Of a stretch of 64,000 nucleotides of DNA, positions 44,332 to 52,884 are shown piece by piece (positions within the stretch are counted from its first letter, which is position 1; the number at the start of each line of letters is the position of its first letter). The stretch comes from Actinotalea sp. Marseille-Q4924. Its GTDB lineage: Bacteria; Actinomycetota; Actinomycetes; Actinomycetales; Cellulomonadaceae. The position numbers were made by a program, and so were the translations under genes. The DNA is taken from assembly GCF_916618755.1 (NCBI RefSeq), contig NZ_CAKAKB010000002.1, positions 1 through 64,000 on the forward strand, in the 5' to 3' direction. The notes under the pieces are model-generated. The model was not told the DNA's origin. It ran no database searches and worked only from the letters and a program-made list of their open reading frames with translations.

Positions 44332-44382
44332 CCGCCGCCCGCCCGGCCGGCCCCGCCGTCGGCGCCCCCCGCCGCGCCGCAA

Positions 44383-44439
44383 CCCGCCACCCTCCGTCTG
44401 ATCCGCATGGTGCAGGTGGCGGGTCGGACGCGGGTGGCG
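44383..44439. repeat. Right repeat flanking the PIN gene
   Basis: This copy of the 43828-43903 element lacks the internal inverted arm (about 19 bp). It shares cccgccac ... gatccgcatggtgca (44383-44414, about 28 of 32 identical) and tggcgggtcggacgcggg (44417-44434). Together the copies form direct repeats around the PIN gene. Confidence 0.8.
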
Positions 44440-44500
44440 GTTGGACGAGTGGGGGAGGTCAGGGGGAGTCAGCGGGGGTGCGGGGGCGGCGAGGGGAGGG

Positions 44501-46033
44501 TCAGGGGGTGGCGAGGGCGCGGACCGTGTCGATCGTGTCCGCCTCGGCCGCCGTCTTGTCGTCCCGGTAGCGCAGCACCCGCGCGAAGCGCAGCGCCAGC
44601 CCACCGGGGTAGCGCGTCGAGCGCTGCAGCCCGTCGAAGGCGATCTCCACGACCTGCTCCGGCCGGAGCCGGACGGTCCACCCGTCGTCGTCGAGGGCGA
44701 GCTCGCGGAAGCGCTCCGTCTGCCAGGCGAGCATCTCGTCGGTCATGCCCTTGAACGTCTTGCCGAGCATGACGAACCCGCCGTCGGCGTCCCGCGCGCC
44801 GAGGTGGATGTTCGACAGCAGGCCTGCGCGCCGCCCCGACCCGCGCTCGACCGCCAGCACCACGAGGTCCAGGGTGTGCCTCGGCTTCACCTTGACCCAG
44901 GCGCTGCCGCGACGACCCGCCTCGTACGGTGCCGCCGCGTCCTTGACGATGACGCCCTCCTGGCCCGCGGTCACCCAGCGCTCGAAGGCTGCCTGCGCCG
45001 TGGCGGGGTCGCCGGTCCGCACCCGCTCCACCGCGTGCGTGCCGACGACGGCGTCCAGCCGCGCCAGCCGCTCGGTCAGCGGGGCGTCGAGCAGGTCCTC
45101 GCCGTCGACGTGCAGCACGTCGAAGAAGAAGGGCCGCAGCGTCGTGGCAGCGGCGAGCTCGGCGTCGCGCGTGGCGCTGCGGGACGACGTCTCCTGGAAC
45201 GGGCGGGGCCGACCGTCGTCGTCCAGCGCCAGGGCCTCGCCGTCGAGGACGACGGTCCGCACGGCCAGCGACCGGACGACCTCGACGATCTCCGGCACGC
45301 GCGCGGTGATGTCGTCGAGGCTTCGCGTGAAGACGCCGACGTCGTCGCCGTCGCGGTGCACCTGGATCCGGATGCCGTCGAGCTTGGCGTCGACGACGAC
45401 GTCGCGCCCGTCGAACCTGGCCACCGCTGAGGCCACGTCCGGCGCCGACGCGGCGAGCATCGGCCGCACCGGGCGCCCCACGGTCAGCCCGAACGACTCG
45501 AGGGCGGCCCGGGCGTCGTCGGCGTCGTGCGCGGTGAGGGCGGCCGTGGCCACCGGCTCGGTGGCGCCCGCGAGCATCGCGGCCCGCCGCACGACGTCGG
45601 CGGGCACCCCGGCGGCCTCGGCGACCGCGTCGAGGAGCAGCGCGTCCAGGGCGCCCTGGCGGAGCTCACCGGTGACGAGCCCGCGCAGGAGGTGCTGCTC
45701 GGGAGCGGTCGCGGCGGCGAAGAGGTCCCGCGCCAGGGTCCCGCGGGCGGTCGCCGACCCGGCGCCGCTCAGGCCGGCCATCCGCTCGAACACCGCGTCC
45801 ACCTCGAGCACCTCGAGCGACGGCTCGTCGGCCGGCGCGGGGAGGTCCGAGAGCGACCGCCATCCCAGGCCGGTCCGGCGCTGTCGCAGCTCCCCGGCGA
45901 GGTACCGCGCGACGACGGGCACCTCCTCCGCCGGGGTGCGGCGCAGGAGGTCCACGAGTTCGGACCTCTTCGCCAGCCGCGACCGGGTCGCGGCCAAGGT
46001 GGCGGAGGTGGCGGCGACGTCGGCGAGCAGCAC
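44501..46033 (-). CDS. ATP-dependent DNA ligase, LigB-type
   Basis: The 510-residue ligase closely follows the mycobacterial LigB layout: an N-terminal DNA-binding domain (about 1-200), the nucleotidyltransferase domain with the AMP-accepting lysine in DAKLDGIRIQ, then the EGVIVKD and VKVKP motifs, and a C-terminal OB domain ending RYRDDKTAAEADTIDTVRAL. It seals nicks with ATP and supplements the NAD-dependent LigA. The GTG start opens the conserved LLADVAATSATL stretch. It is divergent from the SDR gene with 115 bp between. Confidence 0.94.
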   Translation of the reverse strand: MLLADVAATSATLAATRSRLAKRSELVDLLRRTPAEEVPVVARYLAGELRQRRTGLGWRSLSDLPAPADEPSLEVLEVDAVFERMAGLSGAGSATARGTLARDLFAAATAPEQHLLRGLVTGELRQGALDALLLDAVAEAAGVPADVVRRAAMLAGATEPVATAALTAHDADDARAALESFGLTVGRPVRPMLAASAPDVASAVARFDGRDVVVDAKLDGIRIQVHRDGDDVGVFTRSLDDITARVPEIVEVVRSLAVRTVVLDGEALALDDDGRPRPFQETSSRSATRDAELAAATTLRPFFFDVLHVDGEDLLDAPLTERLARLDAVVGTHAVERVRTGDPATAQAAFERWVTAGQEGVIVKDAAAPYEAGRRGSAWVKVKPRHTLDLVVLAVERGSGRRAGLLSNIHLGARDADGGFVMLGKTFKGMTDEMLAWQTERFRELALDDDGWTVRLRPEQVVEIAFDGLQRSTRYPGGLALRFARVLRYRDDKTAAEADTIDTVRALATP

Positions 46034-46148
46034 CTCGTCATCATCGCGCGTCGGGCCGCGCGGCGCGGCCGGAGGTCCTGCGCCGGCCGCGCCCCGCCTG
46101 GCTAGCGTGGACGCCGCAGGGGCACGACGACGTGCTGGAGGAGCGACG

Positions 46149-46961
46149 ATGCAGATCACGGGCAAGGTGTTCGTCGTCACCGGTGGCGGCAACGGCATCG
46201 GGCGGGAGGTGGTCCTGGGCCTGCTGCGCCAGGGCTCCCGCGTCGCCGCCGTCGACGTCAGCCAGGAAGGCTTGGACGAGACCGCGCGGCTCGCCGCGGC
46301 GGGGGAGCGGCTGACGTGCCACCGGGTGGACCTCACGGACCGGGCCGCCGTCGAGGCGCTGCGCGACGAGGTCCTCGGCGCGCACGGGCACGTCGACGGC
46401 CTGCTCAACGTCGCCGGGATCATCCAGCCGTTCGTGCGGGTGAACGACCTGCCCTACGAGGCCGTCGAGAAGGTCATGGCCGTCAACTTCTGGGGCGTCG
46501 TGCACACGGTCAAGACGTTCCTGCCGGCGCTCCTGGAGCGACCCGAGGCGGCCCTCGTGAACGTGTCGAGCATGGGCGCCCTCGCGCCCGTGCCCGGCCA
46601 GGCCGCCTACGGCGCCAGCAAGGCCGCGGTGAAGCTGCTCACCGAGGCGCTGTACGCCGAGCTGCGCGGCACGCCCGTCGCCGTGACCGTCGTGTTCCCC
46701 GGCGCGATCGCGACGAACATCGCGGCGAACTCCGGGGCGATGCCACCCGGCATGGACGCCTCGAGCGCGTCCTCGCGCGCCGCCGCTGCGAAGACGACCT
46801 CCGCGCACGACGCCGCCGCGCACATCATCCGCGGCATGGCCAAGGGCGCCTACCGCGTCACCATCGGCAAGGACGCCCGCGGTCTCGACCGGCTCTCCCG
46901 CCTCGCCCCGCGCCGGGCGACGGAGCTCATCGCCGACAAGATGAGGTCGCTCCTGGGCTGA
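46149..46961 (+). CDS. Short-chain dehydrogenase/reductase
   Basis: The 270-residue classical SDR has the cofactor loop GGGNGIG (residues 12-18), NVAG, serine 140/141 and the catalytic Y154-x-x-x-K158. The aspartate at the end of strand 2 (VDVS) favours NAD(H). Substrate unknown. ATG 46149 follows GGAGGAGCGACG. A strong hairpin follows the stop by 16 bp. It is monocistronic. Confidence 0.93.
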   Translation: MQITGKVFVVTGGGNGIGREVVLGLLRQGSRVAAVDVSQEGLDETARLAAAGERLTCHRVDLTDRAAVEALRDEVLGAHGHVDGLLNVAGIIQPFVRVNDLPYEAVEKVMAVNFWGVVHTVKTFLPALLERPEAALVNVSSMGALAPVPGQAAYGASKAAVKLLTEALYAELRGTPVAVTVVFPGAIATNIAANSGAMPPGMDASSASSRAAAAKTTSAHDAAAHIIRGMAKGAYRVTIGKDARGLDRLSRLAPRRATELIADKMRSLLG

Positions 46962-46977
46962 GGTCGTCGCGGACGGA

Positions 46978-47020
46978 CCGGGGAGGATCCGTCGTGCAGG
47001 GCGCACCGGATCCTCCCCGG
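46978..47020. terminator. Strong 14-bp hairpin after SDR gene
   Basis: The perfect arms ccggggaggatccg (46978-46991) and its complement (47007-47020) enclose a 15-base loop. Within the loop gtgc/gcac can form a further 4-bp stem. It lies 16 bp after the SDR stop. There is no T tract. It most likely ends the transcript. Confidence 0.7.
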
Positions 47021-47064
47021 TGCCGGTGCCGGTGCCGGTGCCGGTGCCGGTGCCGGTGCCGGTG
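47017..47064. repeat. Hexanucleotide tandem repeat (ccggtg)8
   Basis: Eight perfect copies of ccggtg run on from the right arm of the terminator hairpin. The repeat lies between genes, 84 bp before the next start, so copy-number changes would alter spacing rather than a reading frame. Confidence 0.95.
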
Positions 47065-47147
47065 CCGAGGGTGTGACCTCCGTCCCTTCCGACGCCGGGT
47101 GCCGCTCCTAGCGTGGAGGGGACGTCCCTCGTCGAGGAGTGGTGGTC

Positions 47148-47633
47148 ATGTCAGCACCCGCGTCCCTCCCGGCCGGTCCGATGCAGCCGACGGCCGGCGT
47201 CCGTCCCGTGCCCGCCCGACGGCGAGCGGCACCCGGTCCGGTCGCGCGGCGCGCCGGGCACGTCCTCGGTGCGCTCGTCGACGTGCTCCTGCTGGTCGCT
47301 CTCCTGGGCTGGCCCGGGTGGCGGGCCGTCCCGTTCCTCACCGAGGACTTCCGTCGCGTGCTGGGGATCCTCATCGTGTCGCTCGTGCTCAACGCCGCGG
47401 CCGAGCTGGTCTACGCGATCGTCGACCGGCCGCGCGTGAAGGCGGTCGGGGACCTCCTCACGCTCAGCGTGTCCCTGCTGGTCACCGTTCGCCTGTGGCA
47501 GGTGTTCCCCTTCGACGTCACCGATGCCTGGGCGACGGTCTTCAGGGTGCTCCTCGTCCTGGGCGTCGTCGGCATCGTCATCGGGATGCTGGTCGCGCTG
47601 GTCACGGCGGTGCGCCCCCGAGCGGAGCGGTGA
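47148..47633 (+). CDS. Small membrane protein, 161 residues
   Basis: The protein has a Pro/Arg-rich cytoplasmic N-terminus of about 40 residues and four hydrophobic segments (about 38-58, 70-90, 100-116 and 130-153). The family is not recognised. ATG 47148 has GAGGAG 8 bases upstream; GTG 47139 is an in-frame alternative. The cation ATPase gene follows after 15 bp, so the two are probably co-transcribed and may work together. Confidence 0.75.
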   Translation: MSAPASLPAGPMQPTAGVRPVPARRRAAPGPVARRAGHVLGALVDVLLLVALLGWPGWRAVPFLTEDFRRVLGILIVSLVLNAAAELVYAIVDRPRVKAVGDLLTLSVSLLVTVRLWQVFPFDVTDAWATVFRVLLVLGVVGIVIGMLVALVTAVRPRAER

Positions 47634-47648
47634 CGGGGGCGGCGCACC

Positions 47649-50354
47649 GTGGCGGCGCCGCCGTCGGCCGCTGCCGGCCTGAGCTCCCACGAGGCGGACC
47701 GCCGCCGGGCCGCGGGCGGGCCGAACCGCATCCCGCCACCGCCGCGACCGTCCCTCGCCCGCCGCGTGCTGGCGGAGCTCACCCACGCCTTCGCCGTCAT
47801 GCTCTGGGTCGCGTCGGCTCTCGCCTTCGTCGCCCGCCTCCCGCAGCTGGGCGTGGCCATCGCCGCCGTGGTGCTGCTCAACGCGCTCTTCGCGTCGTGG
47901 CAGCGGGCGCGGGCCGACCACGCCGCGGAGCGGCTGTCCGCGCTCCTGCCCACCCGGGTGTCCGTGCTGCGTGACGGCCGCCGTCGGATCGTCGACGCGG
48001 ACGACGTCGTCGTCGGGGACCTGCTCCTCCTGGAGTCGGGGGACCGGGTCCCCGCCGACGCCGTCGTCGCGGCGGCGCACCGCCTCCTCGTGGACACCTC
48101 CCTGCTCACCGGGGAGAGCGAGGCCACCGCGGTCGACCCGGGCGGGGACCTCTTCGCCGGCACGTTCGTCGTCGAGGGCGACGCCCAGGCGGTCGTGACC
48201 GCCACCGGTGGCGGGACGCGCCTCGCCGGGATCGCCCGGATGGCGACCGCGCCCGGGCCGGAGACGCCGTTGACGCGGGAGCTGCGACGCGTCGTCCACG
48301 TGCTGGCCGCGATCGCCGTGGGTGTCGGTGCGCTGTTCCTGCTGGTGTCGGTGCTCGTCGGCAACCCGGTGCAGTCGGCGGTCGTCTTCGCGATCGGCGT
48401 GACCGTCGCCCTCGTGCCGGAGGCGCTGCTGCCCACCGTCACGCTGTCGTTGGCCTGGGGCTCCGAGCAGATGGCGCGGAGGCGGGTGCTGGTCCGCAGC
48501 CTCGACGCGGTGGAGACCCTCGGCTCCACGACCTTCATCTGCACCGACAAGACGGGCACGCTCACCCGCAACGAGATGACCGTCGTCGCGGCCTGGACCC
48601 CGGCCGGGTCGGTCACCCTCACCGGACGCGGGTACGACCCGGGAGCCGACGGCGTGGACGTGGCACCGCAGCCGGACGTGGACGCGGACGCCGCCCGTTC
48701 CGCCGTCCGCGCCGCTGCGGTGGCCGCCGTCCGCTGCTCCACCGGCTACGCGCACCTCGTCGACGGCCGGTGGCAGGCGCACGGCGACCCGATGGAGGCC
48801 GCGCTGGACGTACTGGCGCGCCGGATGGGCGTCGACACCGACCGCGACCGTCGGGAGGCCCCGGCGACCCGACGGATGCCGTTCGACCCGCGGACGCGCC
48901 GCATGGCCGTGGTCGTGGACGGGGTGCTGGTGGTCAAGGGTGCGCCCGACGGCGTGCTGCCGCTGTGCCGCGACCCGGCGGACGTGCTGGGCGCTGCTCA
49001 GGCGCAGGTCGAGGCGCTCACGGGCCGGGGGCTGCGGGTCCTCGCGGTCGCCGCACGGCCGTGGGCCGAGCCGAACCCGACCGTGGACGCGACAGCGGCC
49101 GACGACGTCTCGCGGCTCGGACTGCTGGGCCTGGTGGCCCTCGAGGACCCGCCGCGGGACGACGTCGTGGAGGCCCTTGCAGCGTGCCGGCAGGCCGGCG
49201 TCCGCGTGGCCATGGTGACCGGCGACCACCCCGCGACCGCGGCCGCGATCGCGGACGAGGTCGGCCTGCGCCGCCCGGGTGACCCGGTGCTCGTGGGCCA
49301 CGAGCTGCCGACCTCGGACCGGGTCCTCGGAGCGATGCTCGACCACGACGGCGTCGTCGTCGCCCGGGTCTCACCCGAGGACAAGCTGCGCATCGCCAGG
49401 GCGCTGCGGCACCGCGGGCACGTGCTCGCGATGACCGGTGACGGCGTCAACGACGCCCCGGCGCTGCAGGCCGCGGACATCGGCGTGGCGATGGGGCGGT
49501 CGGGGACCGACGTCGCCCGCGAGGCCGCCGACCTCGTGCTGCTCGACGACGCCTTCGCGAGCATCGTCCGGGGCATCGAGCACGGCCGTGCCACCTACGT
49601 CAACGTGCGGCGGTTCCTCACCTACCACCTCACGGACAACGTCGCTGAGCTGACGCCGTTCGTCGTGTGGGCCCTGTCCGGGGGACGCTTCCCGCTGGCC
49701 CTCGGCGTGCTGCAGATCCTCGCCCTGGACCTGGGCACGGACACGCTGTCGGCCACCGCGCTCGGTGCGGAGCCCCCGCACCGGCACGTGCTGGACCAGC
49801 CCCCCGTCCGCGCCGGCCTCCTCGACCGGACGGTGCTGCGACGGGCCTTCGGGCTGCTCGGGCCGCTCGTGGCCGCGCTGACGATGCTGGCGTTCGTCCT
49901 GTCCCTGGCGGTCGCCGGCTGGACGCCCGGGGGACCGCTGCCGGACGACGCGGGCGTGCGCGCCGCGTCCGGGGCGGCGTTCATGACGGTGGTGCTCGCG
50001 CAGACGGCCAACGCCTTCGCGTGCCGCAGCGCGAGCCGGTGGCCCGGTGCGCTCGGCTGGACGAGCAACCGCCTGCTCCTCCCTGCCGCGTCGACGGAGC
50101 TGGCGTTCTCGCTCGTCGTGCTGCTCGTCTCGCCGTTCGCGCTGGCGCTCGGGCACGCCCGCCCGCCGGCCGTCGGGTGGGCGGTCGCGTTCGCGTCCGC
50201 AGGCGCCGTCCTGGCCGTCGACGCAGCGGACAAGGCGTGGCGCCGACGCGGCGTCGGCGCGCGGCCAGGACCGCGGGCGCCGGGCACGGTCAGTCCCATC
50301 GGAGCAGGGCAGCGCCACCGGCGACCGGACGCCCCGGTGGGACGAGGGGTGTGA
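47649..50354 (+). CDS. P-type cation-transporting ATPase
   Basis: The 901-residue pump has the P-type core: the actuator loop LLTGESEA, phosphorylated D300 in CTDKTGTLT, the nucleotide-domain KGAPDGVLP, and the hinge MTGDGVNDAPAL. The fourth-helix ion motif is VPEALLP, close to but not the same as the usual PEGLP of calcium pumps. About ten helices are present. It belongs to the P2 class (Ca2+, Mg2+ or monovalent cations); the ion is not certain. The GTG start is 15 bp after the small membrane gene. Its 3' end overlaps the convergent EIIA gene by 65 bp. Confidence 0.93.
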   Translation: MAAPPSAAAGLSSHEADRRRAAGGPNRIPPPPRPSLARRVLAELTHAFAVMLWVASALAFVARLPQLGVAIAAVVLLNALFASWQRARADHAAERLSALLPTRVSVLRDGRRRIVDADDVVVGDLLLLESGDRVPADAVVAAAHRLLVDTSLLTGESEATAVDPGGDLFAGTFVVEGDAQAVVTATGGGTRLAGIARMATAPGPETPLTRELRRVVHVLAAIAVGVGALFLLVSVLVGNPVQSAVVFAIGVTVALVPEALLPTVTLSLAWGSEQMARRRVLVRSLDAVETLGSTTFICTDKTGTLTRNEMTVVAAWTPAGSVTLTGRGYDPGADGVDVAPQPDVDADAARSAVRAAAVAAVRCSTGYAHLVDGRWQAHGDPMEAALDVLARRMGVDTDRDRREAPATRRMPFDPRTRRMAVVVDGVLVVKGAPDGVLPLCRDPADVLGAAQAQVEALTGRGLRVLAVAARPWAEPNPTVDATAADDVSRLGLLGLVALEDPPRDDVVEALAACRQAGVRVAMVTGDHPATAAAIADEVGLRRPGDPVLVGHELPTSDRVLGAMLDHDGVVVARVSPEDKLRIARALRHRGHVLAMTGDGVNDAPALQAADIGVAMGRSGTDVAREAADLVLLDDAFASIVRGIEHGRATYVNVRRFLTYHLTDNVAELTPFVVWALSGGRFPLALGVLQILALDLGTDTLSATALGAEPPHRHVLDQPPVRAGLLDRTVLRRAFGLLGPLVAALTMLAFVLSLAVAGWTPGGPLPDDAGVRAASGAAFMTVVLAQTANAFACRSASRWPGALGWTSNRLLLPAASTELAFSLVVLLVSPFALALGHARPPAVGWAVAFASAGAVLAVDAADKAWRRRGVGARPGPRAPGTVSPIGAGQRHRRPDAPVGRGV

Positions 50355-50748
50355 CATCGCCCGGGGCGCCGTCCAGCACCACGACCGGGCACAGCGGCGA
50401 GCGCCCGCCTGCCGCGACCTCGGCCGGCCGCCACGAGACGACCGCCTCGCCCTGGCGGACCTCCTGGTGGCGCCGGGCATGCACGGTGAAGCCGGCCCCG
50501 CGCAGCTGCACGGTGTCGATCCCGAGGTGGACCAGCACGCCGTGACCCTCCGCCGTCACGACGACGAACGCGTGCGGGTGCAGCGTCGACACGACCCCGC
50601 TGACCGGCGCCGTCGCGGTGACGACGCCGGCGCCGGAGGGCTCGATCGCCAGACCGGGACCCACCATGGCGTCGGCGAAGACAGGGTCGGGCACGTCGGC
50701 GAGCGCGCGCACCACGCCGGCCAGGGGGGCGTGGACCGTCGTCGGCAT
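50290..50748 (-). CDS. PTS glucose-type EIIA domain protein
   Basis: The 152-residue protein is a single EIIA(Glc) domain. It has the VHAPLAGVV start, FADAMVGPGLAIEP, HPHAFVVVTAEGHGVLVHLGIDTV with the phosphorylated histidine in the HLGIDT segment, and GDVTPL. It takes phosphate from HPr and passes it to a sugar-specific EIIB or acts as a regulator. No EIIB or EIIC gene is adjacent. A GGAGGT site lies 3 bases before the ATG. It is divergent from the amylosucrase gene. Confidence 0.92.
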   Translation of the reverse strand: MPTTVHAPLAGVVRALADVPDPVFADAMVGPGLAIEPSGAGVVTATAPVSGVVSTLHPHAFVVVTAEGHGVLVHLGIDTVQLRGAGFTVHARRHQEVRQGEAVVSWRPAEVAAGGRSPLCPVVVLDGAPGDVTPLVPPGRPVAGGAALLRWD

Positions 50749-50852
50749 CGGACCTCCGGGGGCTGGGCCGGCTCGCGCGGCCGGTGGCTCATTCTGACGC
50801 GCCCGCGCGCAGCGGCGCCCGGCTGACGCGCGATCTTCGTAGGCTGGGCGCC

Positions 50853-52793
50853 GTGAGCACGCCAGCCGACGCGCACCCCGCCCCCACGAGCTTGACCGCC
50901 GCCCTGGCAGCGGCCCGCCGACCGGAGACGACCGACGTCGAGTGGTGCTCCTTCCTCGAGCGGTTCGACCGGGAGTTCCCACGCCTGGAGCGCCTGTTCG
51001 TCGAGGTCTACGGCGAGAGCAGCAGGACGCGCCGCGAGCTCGCCGCCCTCGCCGGCCAGCTCGCCTCGAGCTGGCAGGACCGCCCGGAGCCCCTGCGCGG
51101 CCTCGACGCGGAGCGCGAGGCGGACCCCCAGTGGTTCCAGTCGAACCGGATGCTGGGCGGCGTCGTCTACGTCGACCGCTACGCCGGGGACCTGGAGGGC
51201 GTGCGCGCGAGGATCCCGTACCTCCGCGAGCTCGGGCTGACCTACCTGCACCTCATGCCGCTGTTCGAGGCGCCGGAGGAGAGCTCCGACGGCGGCTACG
51301 CGGTGTCCAGCTACCGGGCCGTGAACCCCGCGCTCGGCGACATGGAGCAGCTCACCGCGCTCGCCGACGAGCTGCGGGAGAACGGCATCGCCCTGGTCGT
51401 GGACTTCATCTTCAACCACACGTCGGACGAGCACGCGTGGGCCCGGCGCGCGCTCGCGGGGGAGAAGGAGTTCGAGGACTACTACTGGGTGTTCCCCGAC
51501 CGCACGATGCCCGACGCGTACGAGCGGACCGTGCGCGAGATTTTCCCGGACGACCACCCCGGCTCCTTCGTGCCGATGCCCGACAGCCCGGACGGCACCC
51601 GCACCGGCAGATGGATCTGGGCGACGTTCCACACCTTCCAGTGGGACCTCAAATACTCGAACCCCGCCGTGTTCCGGGCGATGGCGGGCGAGATGCTCTT
51701 CCTCGCCAACCGCGGCGTGAGCGTGCTGCGGATGGACGCCGTCGCCTTCATCTGGAAGCGGCTGGGGACGGCGTGCGAGTCGCTGCGCGAGGCGCACCTG
51801 CTCATCCAGGCGTTCAACGCCGCCCTGCGCATCGCTGCGCCCGCGGTGATCTTCAAGTCGGAGGCGATCGTCCACCCCGACGAGGTCGTCCAGTACATCT
51901 CCCCGGACGAGTGCCAGATCTCCTACAACCCGCTCCAGATGGCCCTCATCTGGAACTCGCTCGCCACGCGCGACGGCCGGCTGCTGCAGCAGGCGCTCGA
52001 GCGCCGGCACGCGTTGCCGCCGGGGACCGCGTGGGTCAACTACGTCCGCAGCCACGACGACATCGGCTGGACCTTCGCCGACGAGGACGCGGCCGAGCTG
52101 GGCATCGACGGCTTCGACCACCGGCGCTTCCTCAACGCCTTCTACGTGGACCGGTTCCCCGGCTCCTTCGCGCGGGGCGTGCCGTTCCAGGACAACCCCC
52201 GCACGGGCGACTGCCGGATCGCGGGGACGACGGCGTCGCTGGCCGGCGTCGAGGCCGGCGACCCGGGCGGCGTGGACCGGGTGCTCCTGGCCCACTCGAT
52301 CATCCTGTCCACGGGCGGCCTGCCCCTGCTGTACCTCGGTGACGAGGTGGGCCAGCTCAACGACTACGGCTACCTCGACGACCCGGCCACCGCGGGTGAC
52401 AGCCGCTGGGTGAACCGGCCCTGGTACCCCGCCGACCGCTACGCCCAGCGGGACGACCCCGCCACGGACGCAGGCCGGGTCTTCGCGGGCCTGCGCCACC
52501 TGCTCGACGTCCGCCGGGCCACGCCCGAGCTGGCGGGGAACATGCTCATCCCCTTCGACGCCAAGAACCCGCACCTGGTCGCCTACCAGCGGCCCGGCCA
52601 CGACGACGACGGCCGGCCCACCCTCGTGCTGTGCGTCGCGAACGTGTCGGACCACCCGCAGGTCGTCGACCCGTGGACCCTGTCCGGGATGCCCGAGCAC
52701 GCCGAGGACGTGCTCACCGGCGGCACGCGGAGCCTGCGCGAGGGCCTACCGGTGCCGGCGCACGGCGTGCGCTGGCTGCGCGTCCGCCCCTGA
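50853..52793 (+). CDS. Amylosucrase (GH13)
   Basis: The 646-residue GH13 enzyme has the amylosucrase-type N-terminal helical domain and a (beta/alpha)8 barrel. Catalytic residues are D295 (nucleophile, VLRMDAVAF), E337 (acid/base, FKSEAIVHP) and D402 (SHDDIGW). Spacings of 42 and 65 are the same as in the Neisseria polysaccharea enzyme (286, 328, 393), which supports the call over plain alpha-amylase. It transfers glucose from sucrose to glucan, releasing fructose; hydrolysis of sucrose is the alternative. There is no signal peptide. GTG start. Confidence 0.93.
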   Translation: MSTPADAHPAPTSLTAALAAARRPETTDVEWCSFLERFDREFPRLERLFVEVYGESSRTRRELAALAGQLASSWQDRPEPLRGLDAEREADPQWFQSNRMLGGVVYVDRYAGDLEGVRARIPYLRELGLTYLHLMPLFEAPEESSDGGYAVSSYRAVNPALGDMEQLTALADELRENGIALVVDFIFNHTSDEHAWARRALAGEKEFEDYYWVFPDRTMPDAYERTVREIFPDDHPGSFVPMPDSPDGTRTGRWIWATFHTFQWDLKYSNPAVFRAMAGEMLFLANRGVSVLRMDAVAFIWKRLGTACESLREAHLLIQAFNAALRIAAPAVIFKSEAIVHPDEVVQYISPDECQISYNPLQMALIWNSLATRDGRLLQQALERRHALPPGTAWVNYVRSHDDIGWTFADEDAAELGIDGFDHRRFLNAFYVDRFPGSFARGVPFQDNPRTGDCRIAGTTASLAGVEAGDPGGVDRVLLAHSIILSTGGLPLLYLGDEVGQLNDYGYLDDPATAGDSRWVNRPWYPADRYAQRDDPATDAGRVFAGLRHLLDVRRATPELAGNMLIPFDAKNPHLVAYQRPGHDDDGRPTLVLCVANVSDHPQVVDPWTLSGMPEHAEDVLTGGTRSLREGLPVPAHGVRWLRVRP

Positions 52794-52828
52794 CCCGCTC
52801 GGGCGGTCGCGCTCAGGCACCGCGGCTC

Positions 52829-52884
52829 GCGGTCGGGTTCAGGCGGTCGGGCTCAGGCTGTCGGGCTCAGGCGGTCGGGCTCAG
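52829..52884. repeat. Four tandem 14-bp repeats
   Basis: Four copies of a gcggtcgggctcag-like unit start at 52829, 52843, 52857 and 52871, with one or two changes. The last unit includes the stop codon of the FtsH-like gene (minus strand). Looser copies reach back to about 52803. The gap between the convergent amylosucrase and FtsH-like genes is made almost entirely of this array. Confidence 0.9.
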
